Below, one piece after another: positions 13,086 through 21,373 of a DNA stretch of 21,932 bases. Both the position numbers and the translations under genes were made by a program. Below the pieces are notes generated by a model that saw only the letters and a program-made list of their open reading frames with translations, ran no database searches and was not told where the DNA came from. The stretch's first letter is position 1. Every line of letters begins with the position of its first letter. This DNA is from a virus, in the IMG/VR virus record IMGVR_UViG_3300033064_003752, positions 1-21,932 of that record, one strand, 5' to 3'.

Positions 13086-15536
13086 GTGCTCAATAACGCG
13101 GGGCTTGGATTCGTCTTCACCGCCCGCGATATGGCCTCGCGCTCGTTCAAGAAGATCAACCGCAACTTCTCGACGCTCGACAACAACACGACCGCAGGCG
13201 CAGCCCGCATCGCGAGCAACTTCTCGCGGGTCAAGATGGGCATCGGGATGCTCGCGGCCGGGGGCCTGATGGTCGCCGCGGGGATCGGCCTCGCGAACAA
13301 GGCCGGCAAGTTCGGGCAGGGGATCGCTGCGGTCGGTGCGGTGTCCAGAGCGTCTGCCGCCGATCTCGAAACGCTGCGGGACGCCGCCCTCGAAGCCAGC
13401 ATGAAGACGCAGTTCTCGCCCGATGAAGCGGTCGAGGGGCTGCGCAACTTCGCGCAGCAGGGGCTCAACGCGAAGGACTCGATGACTGCGTTGACCCCCG
13501 CTCTCGACCTCGCGGCCGCGGGAATGATCTCCGTCGACGAGTCGACGGCGGCGGTTGGCGCAGCAGCAGCCGTCTTCGGCCTCTCGATGGACGAGACGGG
13601 ACTGGCAGTCGACAAGATGATGCGGGTCACGAACATCAGCAAGCTGGCCGCGGGCGACCTCGCGCACGCGATCGGCACGGTGAGCCGCGGGGCCGGGCTT
13701 GCCGGTCAGAGCCTCGACGAGATGCTCATCTCGATGGGCATGGTCAGGGACACCGGCGTGGACGCCAGCGTCGCAGCGTCGTCGGTGTCGAGCGCGCTGA
13801 CGTACATGGCGAAGAACTCAAAGAAGTTCAAGCAGCTCGGGGTCGACGTCACCGACGCGAACGGCAAGTTCAGAGACTTCGGGGACATCGTTCTCGACAC
13901 ACAAGGCGTGCTCGGGAAGTACACGGACGACGCGGAGCGCAGCGCGAAGGCGACCCAGCTGTTCGGTCGCTTCGGCAGCACCGCGTACACGGCGCTCAGC
14001 AAGCAGATGACAGACGGCGTCAAAGACCTCGAGGGCAACGTCCACTACGCAGCCGACGCGCTCGCGATGCTGCGCGGAGAGATCGCCAACGCGGGCGGGG
14101 CAGCCGCCGAGTTCCGAGAGGATATCCTCGACACATACGAAGGCCAGAAGGGACTGATCGGGGGGCTGGCGTCGGGACTCGCCGTCGTGATGGGAGAGCC
14201 GTTCACGCAGGTGCTCAAGCCGGTTTTGAAGGGGATCGTCTCGGTCCTCACCGTCATCGTCCGCGCGATCAAGGACGCGCCCGCGCCGCTCAAGCGATTC
14301 GTCGCAGGCCTGTTTATGGCGGTCGGCGCAGTGCTCGCCGTCATCGGGCTCGGCCTCCTCATCAAGGCGGCCTTCGGTCTCGTCGCTGCAGCGGTTGGAT
14401 CGGCAATCGCAGCGCTCGCGTCGTTCGCGGCAGTGGCCGCCCCGTTCATCGCCATCGCCCTCGTTCTCGCCGCAACTGCAGCGATCGTTTACTACGCATA
14501 CAAGAGGAACCTCGGGTGGTTCGGCGACGCGGTCAGGGAGACGTATGCGAAGGTCTCGCTGTTCTTCCGCGGCCTGATCGACCTCTTCAAATACGGCGGG
14601 TTCTCCGAAGCGGTGATGGAAGAGCTCGACCGCGCGGGGAACAAGGGCGTTCTCGGGTTCCTGATCCAGCTCTACCGGATCGGCTACCGGATCAAGAAGT
14701 TCTGGACGGGACTCGTCGACGGGTTCTCCGAGGTCGCGGGCCCCGCATTCGGCGAACTGGGTGAGGTGTTCGGTGAGTTCTTCGGTGCGCTCGTCGAACT
14801 GGGCCGGGAGATCGCGGGCATCTTCTCGGGGCTCGACGAGGGCGCCGACGCGATGATGCCGACGGGCCAGAAGGTGATGGGCTTCGGCGAGATCATCGGT
14901 AAGGTTTTCGGGTTCGTCATCGGACGCATCGTCGATGTGATCAGGTTCTTCGTCAAAATCGGGACGGTCTCTGCCCAGGTCGTCCGTCACGTCATCGGCT
15001 TCTTCAAGGAGTTTGGCAGCGAGTTGGGCGACTTCATCGCACGGTATTACAACTTGTTCGGGGAACTGTGGCGAGCCGCCGGCGGCTTCTTTTCCAAGAT
15101 CGGGAAGGCGATTCTCTGGGCGGTCCAGCCCGTCATCGACATCATCCAGGCGATGGTGGACAAGATCATCTGGGCGTACGAGAAGGTGTCGGAGCTAATC
15201 TCCGGGTCGTCCGCTGTAGAAACAGTCTCGGCGAAGGTCAAGATGCAGGTCGACCGCCAGGAAGCGGAAGCGGCGGTCCGCGGGTCCGTTGCGATCGAGT
15301 CCCTGCCGGCGATGGCCCAGGCCGAAGCGCAGGGACGCGTCTTCGCTGCGGCTTCGGCCCCGGGGGCGAGCCCTGCGGCCATCGCCCGTGAGGTCATGCG
15401 GGCCGCAGCCGAACTGTCGAAGCGCGGGGACATCGTTGTCCAGATCGATGGGGCAGAGGTCGCTCGCGCAGTAGAGAGCGCACAAGCAGGCTCGTCGAGT
15501 AGGTCGTTCGACCCCGCCCCGATCCCGGTGATGTGA
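13086..15536 (+). CDS. Tail tape measure protein (TP901 family)
   Basis: An 816-aa protein from GTG 13086, preceded by AAGGAG at 13075-13080. Residues 1-60 begin LGFVFTARDMASRSFKKINR, typical of tape measures. Residues about 70-330 match the TP901 core (AADLETLRDAALEASMKTQF, SPDEAVEGLRNFAQQGLNAK, LDLAAAGMISVDESTAAVG). A hydrophobic block at about 404-471 can form three membrane-spanning segments, fitting a role in reaching or crossing the host membrane during DNA injection. The remainder is helical, with Phe/Gly/Glu-rich amphipathic stretches and an Ala-rich end. At the usual 0.15 nm per residue it predicts a tail tube of about 120 nm. Its stop overlaps the following gene's start. Confidence 0.9.
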   Translation: MLNNAGLGFVFTARDMASRSFKKINRNFSTLDNNTTAGAARIASNFSRVKMGIGMLAAGGLMVAAGIGLANKAGKFGQGIAAVGAVSRASAADLETLRDAALEASMKTQFSPDEAVEGLRNFAQQGLNAKDSMTALTPALDLAAAGMISVDESTAAVGAAAAVFGLSMDETGLAVDKMMRVTNISKLAAGDLAHAIGTVSRGAGLAGQSLDEMLISMGMVRDTGVDASVAASSVSSALTYMAKNSKKFKQLGVDVTDANGKFRDFGDIVLDTQGVLGKYTDDAERSAKATQLFGRFGSTAYTALSKQMTDGVKDLEGNVHYAADALAMLRGEIANAGGAAAEFREDILDTYEGQKGLIGGLASGLAVVMGEPFTQVLKPVLKGIVSVLTVIVRAIKDAPAPLKRFVAGLFMAVGAVLAVIGLGLLIKAAFGLVAAAVGSAIAALASFAAVAAPFIAIALVLAATAAIVYYAYKRNLGWFGDAVRETYAKVSLFFRGLIDLFKYGGFSEAVMEELDRAGNKGVLGFLIQLYRIGYRIKKFWTGLVDGFSEVAGPAFGELGEVFGEFFGALVELGREIAGIFSGLDEGADAMMPTGQKVMGFGEIIGKVFGFVIGRIVDVIRFFVKIGTVSAQVVRHVIGFFKEFGSELGDFIARYYNLFGELWRAAGGFFSKIGKAILWAVQPVIDIIQAMVDKIIWAYEKVSELISGSSAVETVSAKVKMQVDRQEAEAAVRGSVAIESLPAMAQAEAQGRVFAAASAPGASPAAIAREVMRAAAELSKRGDIVVQIDGAEVARAVESAQAGSSSRSFDPAPIPVM

Positions 15537-16021
15537 TGGCAGGTTTCGCGCCGGTCGAACCGCAGCGGGCCTTGTTGGTCAACGTCGAAACGGGCGAAGA
15601 GATGCCCGTGCTCGCCAACCCCCCGACGTTCTCCGAGGGGGTCATGGTCAACTACTCTCGGGGCGCAGTGCCGGGGCTCGACCACCAGGTGCTCCAGTAC
15701 CAGGGCACGGGGAACCGGACGCTGAACAACATCGCGTTCACGCTGGACAGCCAGATCGAACCCGCCGAGGCGGGGTACGACATCAGCGACTTCCGCAGGT
15801 TCCTGCTCGAGTTGACCGTGCCGTCATTCCTCGAGTCGGCGCCGCCGCGGGTGCTCTTCATCTGGCCCGGCGTGGTCACCATCGAGACAGTCATCATCAC
15901 CGTCGCGTTCCAGTACCTGCAGTTCGGCTCGGCCGGCGTGCTCGCGTACACCGCCACCTGCGCGTTTGAAGAGATCCTCGACTCGCGCAGGACCGGCGAG
16001 CAGCTACGGGCGGAGGGCTGA
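15536..16021 (+). CDS. Contractile-system tube-initiator / baseplate hub protein
   Basis: A 161-aa protein resembling the contractile injection system tube protein family, the distal tube-like ring connecting tail tube and hub (comparable to T4 gp48/gp54 and Afp7/PVC7-type proteins). Visible features are ANPPTFSEGVMVNYSRGAVP, a GNRTLNNIAFTLDSQ strand pair, ISDFRRFLLELTVPSF, PPRVLFIWPG and FGSAGVLAYTATCAFEEIL. ATG 15536 forms a TGATG overlap with the tape measure stop; a GTG at 15533 would add one residue and cannot be excluded. The LysM-like gene follows 2 nt later, the typical pairing in injection-system loci. Confidence 0.72.
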   Translation: MAGFAPVEPQRALLVNVETGEEMPVLANPPTFSEGVMVNYSRGAVPGLDHQVLQYQGTGNRTLNNIAFTLDSQIEPAEAGYDISDFRRFLLELTVPSFLESAPPRVLFIWPGVVTIETVIITVAFQYLQFGSAGVLAYTATCAFEEILDSRRTGEQLRAEG

Positions 16022-16023
16022 CG

Positions 16024-16362
16024 ATGCCGCCGAACGCCGTCTCGCGGCACCTCCACACGACTGCATACGAGCAGGCCGACGGGCGGTGGTTCCTCTCCGA
16101 CCGCGCCCCGTACCGCTACCGCGACCTACCCGACACGCGCGTCCACACGGCCGCGGGGACCGACACGCTGTTCTCCCTCGCCGGCCGGTACTTCGCGCCC
16201 CTGCCGCGCGCCTGTGGCTTGTGGTGGGCCATCGCGGACTTCCAGCCCGTGCCGATCGTCGACCCGACCCTCGCGCTCGACGCTGGGACGCAAGTCCACA
16301 TCCCCTCGGTGCGCGTCGTCACGACGGTCATCCTCGGCGAGGCCCGCCGGCGAGAGCACTGA
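16024..16362 (+). CDS. LysM-like baseplate protein (gp53-like)
   Basis: A 112-aa protein with a LysM-type fold signature: YRYRDLPDTRVHTAAGTDTL, FSLAGRYF, ACGLWWAIADFQPVPIVDPT and DAGTQVHIPS. In contractile phages and injection systems small LysM-like proteins of this type clamp wedge and hub, as T4 gp53 does. GGAGGG at 16012-16017 is a good ribosome binding site within the end of the upstream gene. Its stop overlaps the next start (TGATG at 16360-16364). Confidence 0.75.
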   Translation: MPPNAVSRHLHTTAYEQADGRWFLSDRAPYRYRDLPDTRVHTAAGTDTLFSLAGRYFAPLPRACGLWWAIADFQPVPIVDPTLALDAGTQVHIPSVRVVTTVILGEARRREH

Positions 16363-17642
16363 TGGACCGGTCAGCCCCGGTGATCAGTGTCTCGGTGCTG
16401 CCCGATCCGAAGGCGGTCGAAGGGCGCCGCCCGGCCGTCCTCGACGGGCGCGTGATGTCGTTCTCCTACGAGGACAACGAGCGCAAGGCCGACCGAGGTT
16501 CGCTGACGATCTGGAACCACGACATGGCGCTGTTCGAGGCCGCCGGCGACGACATCCTCGGTGGCGACGTCATCGAGGTTGCATGGGGCTACGCGGGGCA
16601 GATGTCGCCGCCACGCCGCCTGTCGGTCAAGAAGCTCACCGGGAGCCTGACGCTGACAGTGGAGGCGCTCGCGCTGTCTGCCGAACTCGACAAGGTCGCC
16701 AAGACCCGGGTCTGGCACAACACGACGCGCAGCGACGTGGCCATCGAGATCGCGCGGGAGTACGGGTACGAGGGGGCGTGGGTCGAGGTCGACGACACCG
16801 AAGAGATCGTGGACACGGTGACGCAGGCGGGCTGGACCGACGCCCAGTTCTTGCGGCGGTTGGCGCGCGCCGAGGGCTTCGAGTTCTGGGTGGACGACAC
16901 CGGCCTCCACCTCCACTCCCGCCGTCTCAGCGCCGCGCCGACGCATGTGCTCCACTGGTTCGACGACCCAGGCAGGGGCGACGTGATCTCGTGGGGCATC
17001 GAGTCAGACCTTGTCCGCCGCGTGGGCCGCGCCCAGGTCAAAGGGCGGGACCCGAAGACCAAGAAGGACATCGACGAGTCGTCAGACCAGGAGACGGCGG
17101 ACAGGAGCACCACGCCGGGGGTGGTCCGCAGCCTCGTCGGCGAGACGGGGGCGACGGCCCAGACCGGGGCAATCTCTGGGGCGTTCGGCGTGTTCGATCG
17201 GATGCAGGCGGCGCTCCACCCGACGACGGCCAAGACGCCCAAGGCGGCGAAGCGGCAGGCGGCGACCCGCATCCGTCGCGCCGAGCGCGAGGCTGTCAAG
17301 CTCTCGATGACCATCGTGGGCGACCCGACGATGCGCGCGAAGACGATGGTCGACGTGCGCGGGATCTCGACGATGTTCTCGGGGCTCTACTACGTGGCCT
17401 CGTGCGTCCACCGGATCAGCAGCACCGGCTACCGCTGCGAACTGAAGCTGCTCAGCGACACGCATGGGCGACTCGCCGCGAAGATCGCGGCAGAGCAGGG
17501 CGGCAAGGTGAATCGGCAGAAGCAGAAGCCGCCCGACGAACCCCTGATTATCCAGGACATCGATGACGATTCGGGGCGACGACTGAAGAAGTACGCATGG
17601 CCAGGCGGCGCTGCGTCGAGCGACCCGGAGGCGAAGAACTGA
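16362..17642 (+). CDS. Baseplate hub protein (gpD / T4 gp27-like)
   Basis: A 426-aa protein of the late control D/gp27 type that forms the trimeric hub under the tube. Segments include VMSFSYEDNERKADRGSLTI, GGDVIEVAWGYAGQMSPPRR (the OB-like barrel), then TRSDVAIEIAREYGYEGAWV, TQAGWTDAQFLRRLARAEGF followed by EFWVDDTGLHLHSR, which is the characteristic QSD/W-FLRRLA-x-x-G motif of these hubs. A Ser/Thr/Gln-rich linker (about 235-290) precedes a last beta-barrel part. The Lys/Pro-rich C-terminus is probably flexible. The start at 16362 overlaps the LysM gene's stop; an upstream in-frame extension to 15966 would overlap it entirely and is rejected. Confidence 0.88.
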   Translation: MDRSAPVISVSVLPDPKAVEGRRPAVLDGRVMSFSYEDNERKADRGSLTIWNHDMALFEAAGDDILGGDVIEVAWGYAGQMSPPRRLSVKKLTGSLTLTVEALALSAELDKVAKTRVWHNTTRSDVAIEIAREYGYEGAWVEVDDTEEIVDTVTQAGWTDAQFLRRLARAEGFEFWVDDTGLHLHSRRLSAAPTHVLHWFDDPGRGDVISWGIESDLVRRVGRAQVKGRDPKTKKDIDESSDQETADRSTTPGVVRSLVGETGATAQTGAISGAFGVFDRMQAALHPTTAKTPKAAKRQAATRIRRAEREAVKLSMTIVGDPTMRAKTMVDVRGISTMFSGLYYVASCVHRISSTGYRCELKLLSDTHGRLAAKIAAEQGGKVNRQKQKPPDEPLIIQDIDDDSGRRLKKYAWPGGAASSDPEAKN

Positions 17643-18220
17643 TGTCACACGCTGGCGACGACCAGATCATTGACCCGCGGTTCCTCGGGCCGCGCGTTGG
17701 CGTCGTTGTGGAGCGCGACGACCCGGAGCAGCTCGGTCGCGTCCGCGTCCGGGTCCCCGGTCTCGTCGAACCCGCATCGGCATGGGCGCGCCCGTTCGGC
17801 ACGGGCTGGGGCGGGTCGACGAACATGGGGGCGTTCGGCGTGCCCGCAGTCGGGGCCGAGGTCGTGGTCTTCTTCGAGGCCGGCGACGTGGACGCGCCGC
17901 TCTACACGGGCGGTTACTGGGGCCTGCCGGACGGCGAAAGCGAGGTGCCGCTCGAGGCGCGAAAGACGCCTCCCGACGCGGTCGTGCTGGCCACCGAGCA
18001 CTTCAGGATCGAGGTCGACCAGACAGAGGGCGAGCGGCGGCTCCGACTGACCAACCTCGTGACCGGCGACAACATCATCCTCGACGCCGAGCGCAACTCG
18101 ATCATGATCGCAGGGACCACGCTGGTCCGCATCGAGTCGGAAGGGGCAATCGAGCTCGACGCCCCGGTGGTCACCATCGCCGGCCGCGCTGTCGAGGTCG
18201 GGATCGAGCGGGAGATCTGA
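17642..18220 (+). CDS. Baseplate spike protein (gpV / gp5-like OB-fold)
   Basis: A 192-aa protein. The N-terminal part has the gp5/VgrG-type OB-fold: PRFLGPRVGVVVERDDPEQL, GRVRVRVPGL, WARPFGTGWGGS and PAVGAEVVVFFEAGDVDAPL followed by YTGGYWG. The C-terminal about 75 residues (FRIEVDQTEGERRLRLTN, DNIILDAERNSIMIAG, VRIESEGAIELDAP) look like the start of a short beta-helix needle. It would be mounted on the gpD hub and pierce the outer envelope. GGAGG at 17627-17631 and overlap with the hub stop support the ATG at 17642. It lacks a lysozyme domain. Confidence 0.88.
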   Translation: MSHAGDDQIIDPRFLGPRVGVVVERDDPEQLGRVRVRVPGLVEPASAWARPFGTGWGGSTNMGAFGVPAVGAEVVVFFEAGDVDAPLYTGGYWGLPDGESEVPLEARKTPPDAVVLATEHFRIEVDQTEGERRLRLTNLVTGDNIILDAERNSIMIAGTTLVRIESEGAIELDAPVVTIAGRAVEVGIEREI

Positions 18221-18221
18221 C

Positions 18222-18947
18222 GTGGCTGCCACCCCCCAGGACGCGGTCTTCACCATCCCCGACGACTTTCTCTGCCCGGACATCCCCGAGCTCCCGGACC
18301 TCTGCGAGATGCTCCTGCCCGGCGGCGTCGAGATGGCCGACGTGGACCTGATCCGCCTGGTCCAGCCAGCGCTTGCCCCGCTCGTCCCGATCTTCGACAT
18401 CCTCGAGGCCATCGTAGCAATCAAGAACTGCATCGAGGCCATCCCAGACGCCCTCGGGCCCCCGCCCGATCCGCTGGCGATGAGCGAGTGCATCGGAGAC
18501 CTCGCGAGCAAGATCGCTCAGGTCTTGCGCCTGCTCCCGCAGTATTCGGTGCCGATCTTGGCCCGGCAGATCATCGACTGCCTGATCGCCGAGCTGCTCA
18601 AAGTCCGGCGGTTCCTCGTCGACCTCCAGCAGCAGCTGCTCCGCATCGCGCGGATCGTCGAGAAGGCGGCGGAGCTCGACGATCCGCACCTCCAGCTCAT
18701 CTCGGTCTGTGCGACGGACAGGTTGGCGAACACGCTCAGCAACGAGATGAAGGCGCTGATCGCGCTCGGGCGGCTGCTCGGCATGCTCCGAACGATGCTG
18801 GGGCTCATCGGCGTGGACGACGACCTGATCCCGGATCTCAACGACATCGCCGGGGCCCCGCTCGACGAAGCGATCGAGCCGCTCGACAGCATCATCGACG
18901 CGCTCCGGTCGCTCAAGGATCTGGTCCCACTTCCCGAGGAGGGCTAG
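18222..18947 (+). CDS. Helical protein of unknown function in the baseplate operon
   Basis: A 241-aa protein from GTG 18222 with GGGAG at 18210-18214. The first 40 residues contain FLCPDIPELPDLCEMLLPGG; the rest is almost entirely predicted helix, with Leu/Ile-rich amphipathic stretches (ARQIIDCLIAELLKVRRFLV, DLQQQLLRIARIVEKAAELD, LGRLLGMLRTMLGLIG). Six Cys residues are spread along it (two in the N-terminal segment, then in NCIEA, ECIGD, DCLIA and VCATD). No family is recognised. It lies exactly between spike and gp25 wedge genes, where other contractile systems often encode a PAAR tip or other hub component, but it has no PAAR-like pattern. A structural or assembly role in the baseplate is likely from context only. 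Confidence 0.6.
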   Translation: MAATPQDAVFTIPDDFLCPDIPELPDLCEMLLPGGVEMADVDLIRLVQPALAPLVPIFDILEAIVAIKNCIEAIPDALGPPPDPLAMSECIGDLASKIAQVLRLLPQYSVPILARQIIDCLIAELLKVRRFLVDLQQQLLRIARIVEKAAELDDPHLQLISVCATDRLANTLSNEMKALIALGRLLGMLRTMLGLIGVDDDLIPDLNDIAGAPLDEAIEPLDSIIDALRSLKDLVPLPEEG

Positions 18948-18950
18948 CCG

Positions 18951-19313
18951 ATGGCGACCCCGTGTGGACTGCTGACGCCCTTCCGCCGCGACGCGAGCGA
19001 CATCGCGTCGGGGACTGGTGCCGACCTGCTGCGCTCCAAGGTGGGCCAGGTCGTCGGCGTCGAGCCCGGCGAGCTGCCGTGGCGAACCGGCTTCGGCGCG
19101 GGAACCCACGCCCTCCGACATCGAAAGAACGACGCTGCCCTCGCCGCCCTCGCGACGGCAAGGGTCCGCGCGGGGTTCGCGGCGTGGGCGAAACAGGCCG
19201 CGCTCGTATCGGTCGACCCCAGCCGCCCTGCAGCGAACGTCCTGGAACTCCGGGTCGCATACCGGGACCAGACGGGCGCGACGCCGGACGGGGTCGCTGT
19301 CGTTGAGATCTGA
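18951..19313 (+). CDS. Baseplate wedge protein (gpW / gp25-like)
   Basis: A 120-aa protein with the gp25 signature: a Gly/Asp-rich N-terminus, then VEPGELPWRTGFGAGTHALR followed by HRKND, a long helix DAALAALATARVRAGFAAWA, and the closing NVLELRVAYRDQT strands. Gp25 nucleates sheath assembly at the baseplate. GAGGAGGG at 18936-18943 is an excellent ribosome binding site and includes the end of the upstream gene. It is followed by the gpJ-like gene, the conserved order of P2- and T4-like wedges. Confidence 0.88.
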   Translation: MATPCGLLTPFRRDASDIASGTGADLLRSKVGQVVGVEPGELPWRTGFGAGTHALRHRKNDAALAALATARVRAGFAAWAKQAALVSVDPSRPAANVLELRVAYRDQTGATPDGVAVVEI

Positions 19314-19342
19314 CCCACTGGACGGGTAGCCTCGGAGAGACC

Positions 19343-20830
19343 ATGTCGACGTTACCAACCAACGCGGACTACACGGATAAGGACTTTGACGCCCTGCGAG
19401 CGCGCCTATTCGCGCTCGTCGGATCCGCTTTCCCCGCGTGGTCGGACACCGACACTGCCGGCTTCGGGACTCTCCTTATCGAAATGTTCGCATTCGTCGG
19501 AGACGTCCTGACCGCCTACCAGGACAACCACGCCCGCGAGGGGAAGGTCGTCACCGCGACGCGCAGGCGGAGTCTCATCCAACTCGCCCGCCATGTCGGC
19601 TACGAACTCCCCGGGTCGTCAGCCGCCACAGTGGACGTGACGTTTTCGCTCTCGGCGAGTCCGCAAGCAGACGTGACGTTCCCGGCGGGGACGGAAGTCC
19701 GGACCCCGGAGATCACGAGCCCTGTGCGGTTTCGGCTGCTCGCCGATCTCGTCATCGCCGCCGCTGCAGATCCCGCCACCGGCGTTGGCTCAGTCGAGCA
19801 CTCAGAGCAGCACTCGCAGACCTACGACGCGGCGGGGCTTCGCGACCTGGCCATCCTGCTGGACCGATCCCCGTTCCTCGACGGCTCGGCTGACATCACG
19901 GCGGGCAACGGTGCGTACGAGGAACAGGACAACCTGCTCGAGTCGTCGGCGACGGACCGCCACTTCGAGGTTCTCGTCGACGAGCACGACCGGGCCACGA
20001 TCAGATTCGGCGACGGGACGACCGGAGCGCCCCCCACTGGGACTGTCGCCGTCACATATTCGACGGGCGGGGGAGCTGCGGGCAACGTGGACGCCGCGGC
20101 GATCAACACGATCGAGGGATCGTTCCTCGACGCCGAGGGTCGCTCGATCCGGGTCGCGGTCGCCAACGCCGAAGCCGCGTCAGGGGGCGTGGCCCGCCAG
20201 ACCGTCGAGGCCGCTCGCCTCGCGATCCCCGAAAGCATCCGGGCCACGAGCCGCAGCGTCACCCGCGAGGACTTCGAGATCCACGCTCGCGAGGTCGCGG
20301 GCGTGGCGCGCGCGCTGATGGTCACATCGAACGAGGACGCAGCGGTCGACGAGAACGCTGGGATCGTCTACCCGGTGCCGGACGGCGGGGGGACGCCCTC
20401 TGCTGCGCTGCTCGCCGCGGTCTTGACGATGGTCACCGAGACGAAGCCCTGCACGCTGACGTTCAGCGTCCAGGCGCTCGCCCCCACGTATCTCGACGTG
20501 GACGTGTGGGCCCGCGTCTACCTCGACGCCGACGCGACGGGGGCGACGGTGCGGGCCGCGATCGTGGCCGCGCTGACCGAGTGGTTCCAGATCTCGAACA
20601 CCGACGGGACGCCGAACGAGAACGTGGACTTCGGCCACAACCTCGTGGGGGACGAGGTCGCCTGGTCCGACGTCTTCGATCTCGTCCGTGACACGGTCGG
20701 CGTGCGCAAGGTCCCGCCGACCGGCCTCAAGCTCAACGACGCGCCCGCGAGCCTCGCGGTGCCGACGCACTCGTTCCCCGTCCTGGGCGACGTGACCATC
20801 ATCGACGCATCGACCGGCGAGGCCCTCTGA
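19343..20830 (+). CDS. Baseplate wedge protein (gpJ / T4 gp6-like)
   Basis: A 495-aa member of the baseplate J family, which forms the wedge ring that opens when the sheath fires. Key segments are YTDKDFDALRARLFALVGSA, TDTAGFGTLLIEMFAFVGDV followed by LTAYQDN, TRRRSLIQLARHVGYELPGS, VTFPAGTEVRTPE, then TIRFGDGTTGAPPTGTVAVT and YSTGGGAAGNV (the family core), and SVTREDFEIHAREVAGVARA. Length is usual for the injection-system version. GGAGAG at 19334-19339 precedes the ATG. The stop overlaps the next gene (TGATG at 20828-20832). Confidence 0.92.
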   Translation: MSTLPTNADYTDKDFDALRARLFALVGSAFPAWSDTDTAGFGTLLIEMFAFVGDVLTAYQDNHAREGKVVTATRRRSLIQLARHVGYELPGSSAATVDVTFSLSASPQADVTFPAGTEVRTPEITSPVRFRLLADLVIAAAADPATGVGSVEHSEQHSQTYDAAGLRDLAILLDRSPFLDGSADITAGNGAYEEQDNLLESSATDRHFEVLVDEHDRATIRFGDGTTGAPPTGTVAVTYSTGGGAAGNVDAAAINTIEGSFLDAEGRSIRVAVANAEAASGGVARQTVEAARLAIPESIRATSRSVTREDFEIHAREVAGVARALMVTSNEDAAVDENAGIVYPVPDGGGTPSAALLAAVLTMVTETKPCTLTFSVQALAPTYLDVDVWARVYLDADATGATVRAAIVAALTEWFQISNTDGTPNENVDFGHNLVGDEVAWSDVFDLVRDTVGVRKVPPTGLKLNDAPASLAVPTHSFPVLGDVTIIDASTGEAL

Positions 20831-21363
20831 TGCCGGTCACCAACGGTTCGTTTGAGGAGGGGTCGGTCGCCGACCCCGGTGTGCCGCTCGGGTGGACGAT
20901 CCATGCCGCCACGAGCCTGCGCCGCGTGGCGGCCTTCGGCGTTCCCGCCCGCGGCATCGAGGCTTTCGGCTGGGCGGCCACGCTCGACGACCTCGTGGCC
21001 GAACCACTCGCGGTGGCGCAGTTTGATACGCTTCCCGAGGTCAGAGAGGACTTCGAGGAGGGCTGGTCCAACGACGACTTCTATACTGCGCTCCATGCAG
21101 TCGAGATCGCGACGTTCGACGGCGACCCCGACGAAGCGTTCTCGTGGACGACGCTGCTGGGGTCGCTTGCCGTGGTCGAGGTGGAAGCCGCAGAGCTCGG
21201 CGACCCGGACAACGAGGAACTGTTCGGCCCGGCCGGGTGGCTGGTGGACGACGAGTACTTCGACGACTGGAGCGACATCGGCGGCGACGTTGCCTGTCGC
21301 ATGTTCGACGGTCTACTCGAGGAGCGGTTCGAGACCGACTGGACCGAGATCGGGTCTCTGTAG
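20830..21363 (+). CDS. Acidic repeat-containing baseplate-proximal protein, function unknown
   Basis: A 177-aa, very acidic protein. Residues 1-22 (NGSFEEGSVADPGVPLGWTI) resemble the first strands of carbohydrate-binding or jelly-roll modules (N-x-x-FE ... P-x-GW). Further on, motifs related to F-x-x-x-W/D-F recur: REDFEEGWSNDDF, DDEYFDDWSDIGG and ERFETDWTEIG, each followed by a short beta-like stretch. No family is recognised. It follows gpJ, where P2-like phages have gpI or tail-fibre attachment proteins, so it may be a wedge-to-fibre adaptor or receptor-facing protein. It ends in DWTEIGSL, echoed at the start of the next gene. Confidence 0.55.
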   Translation: MPVTNGSFEEGSVADPGVPLGWTIHAATSLRRVAAFGVPARGIEAFGWAATLDDLVAEPLAVAQFDTLPEVREDFEEGWSNDDFYTALHAVEIATFDGDPDEAFSWTTLLGSLAVVEVEAAELGDPDNEELFGPAGWLVDDEYFDDWSDIGGDVACRMFDGLLEERFETDWTEIGSL

Positions 21364-21373
21364 GAGCTGGAAG

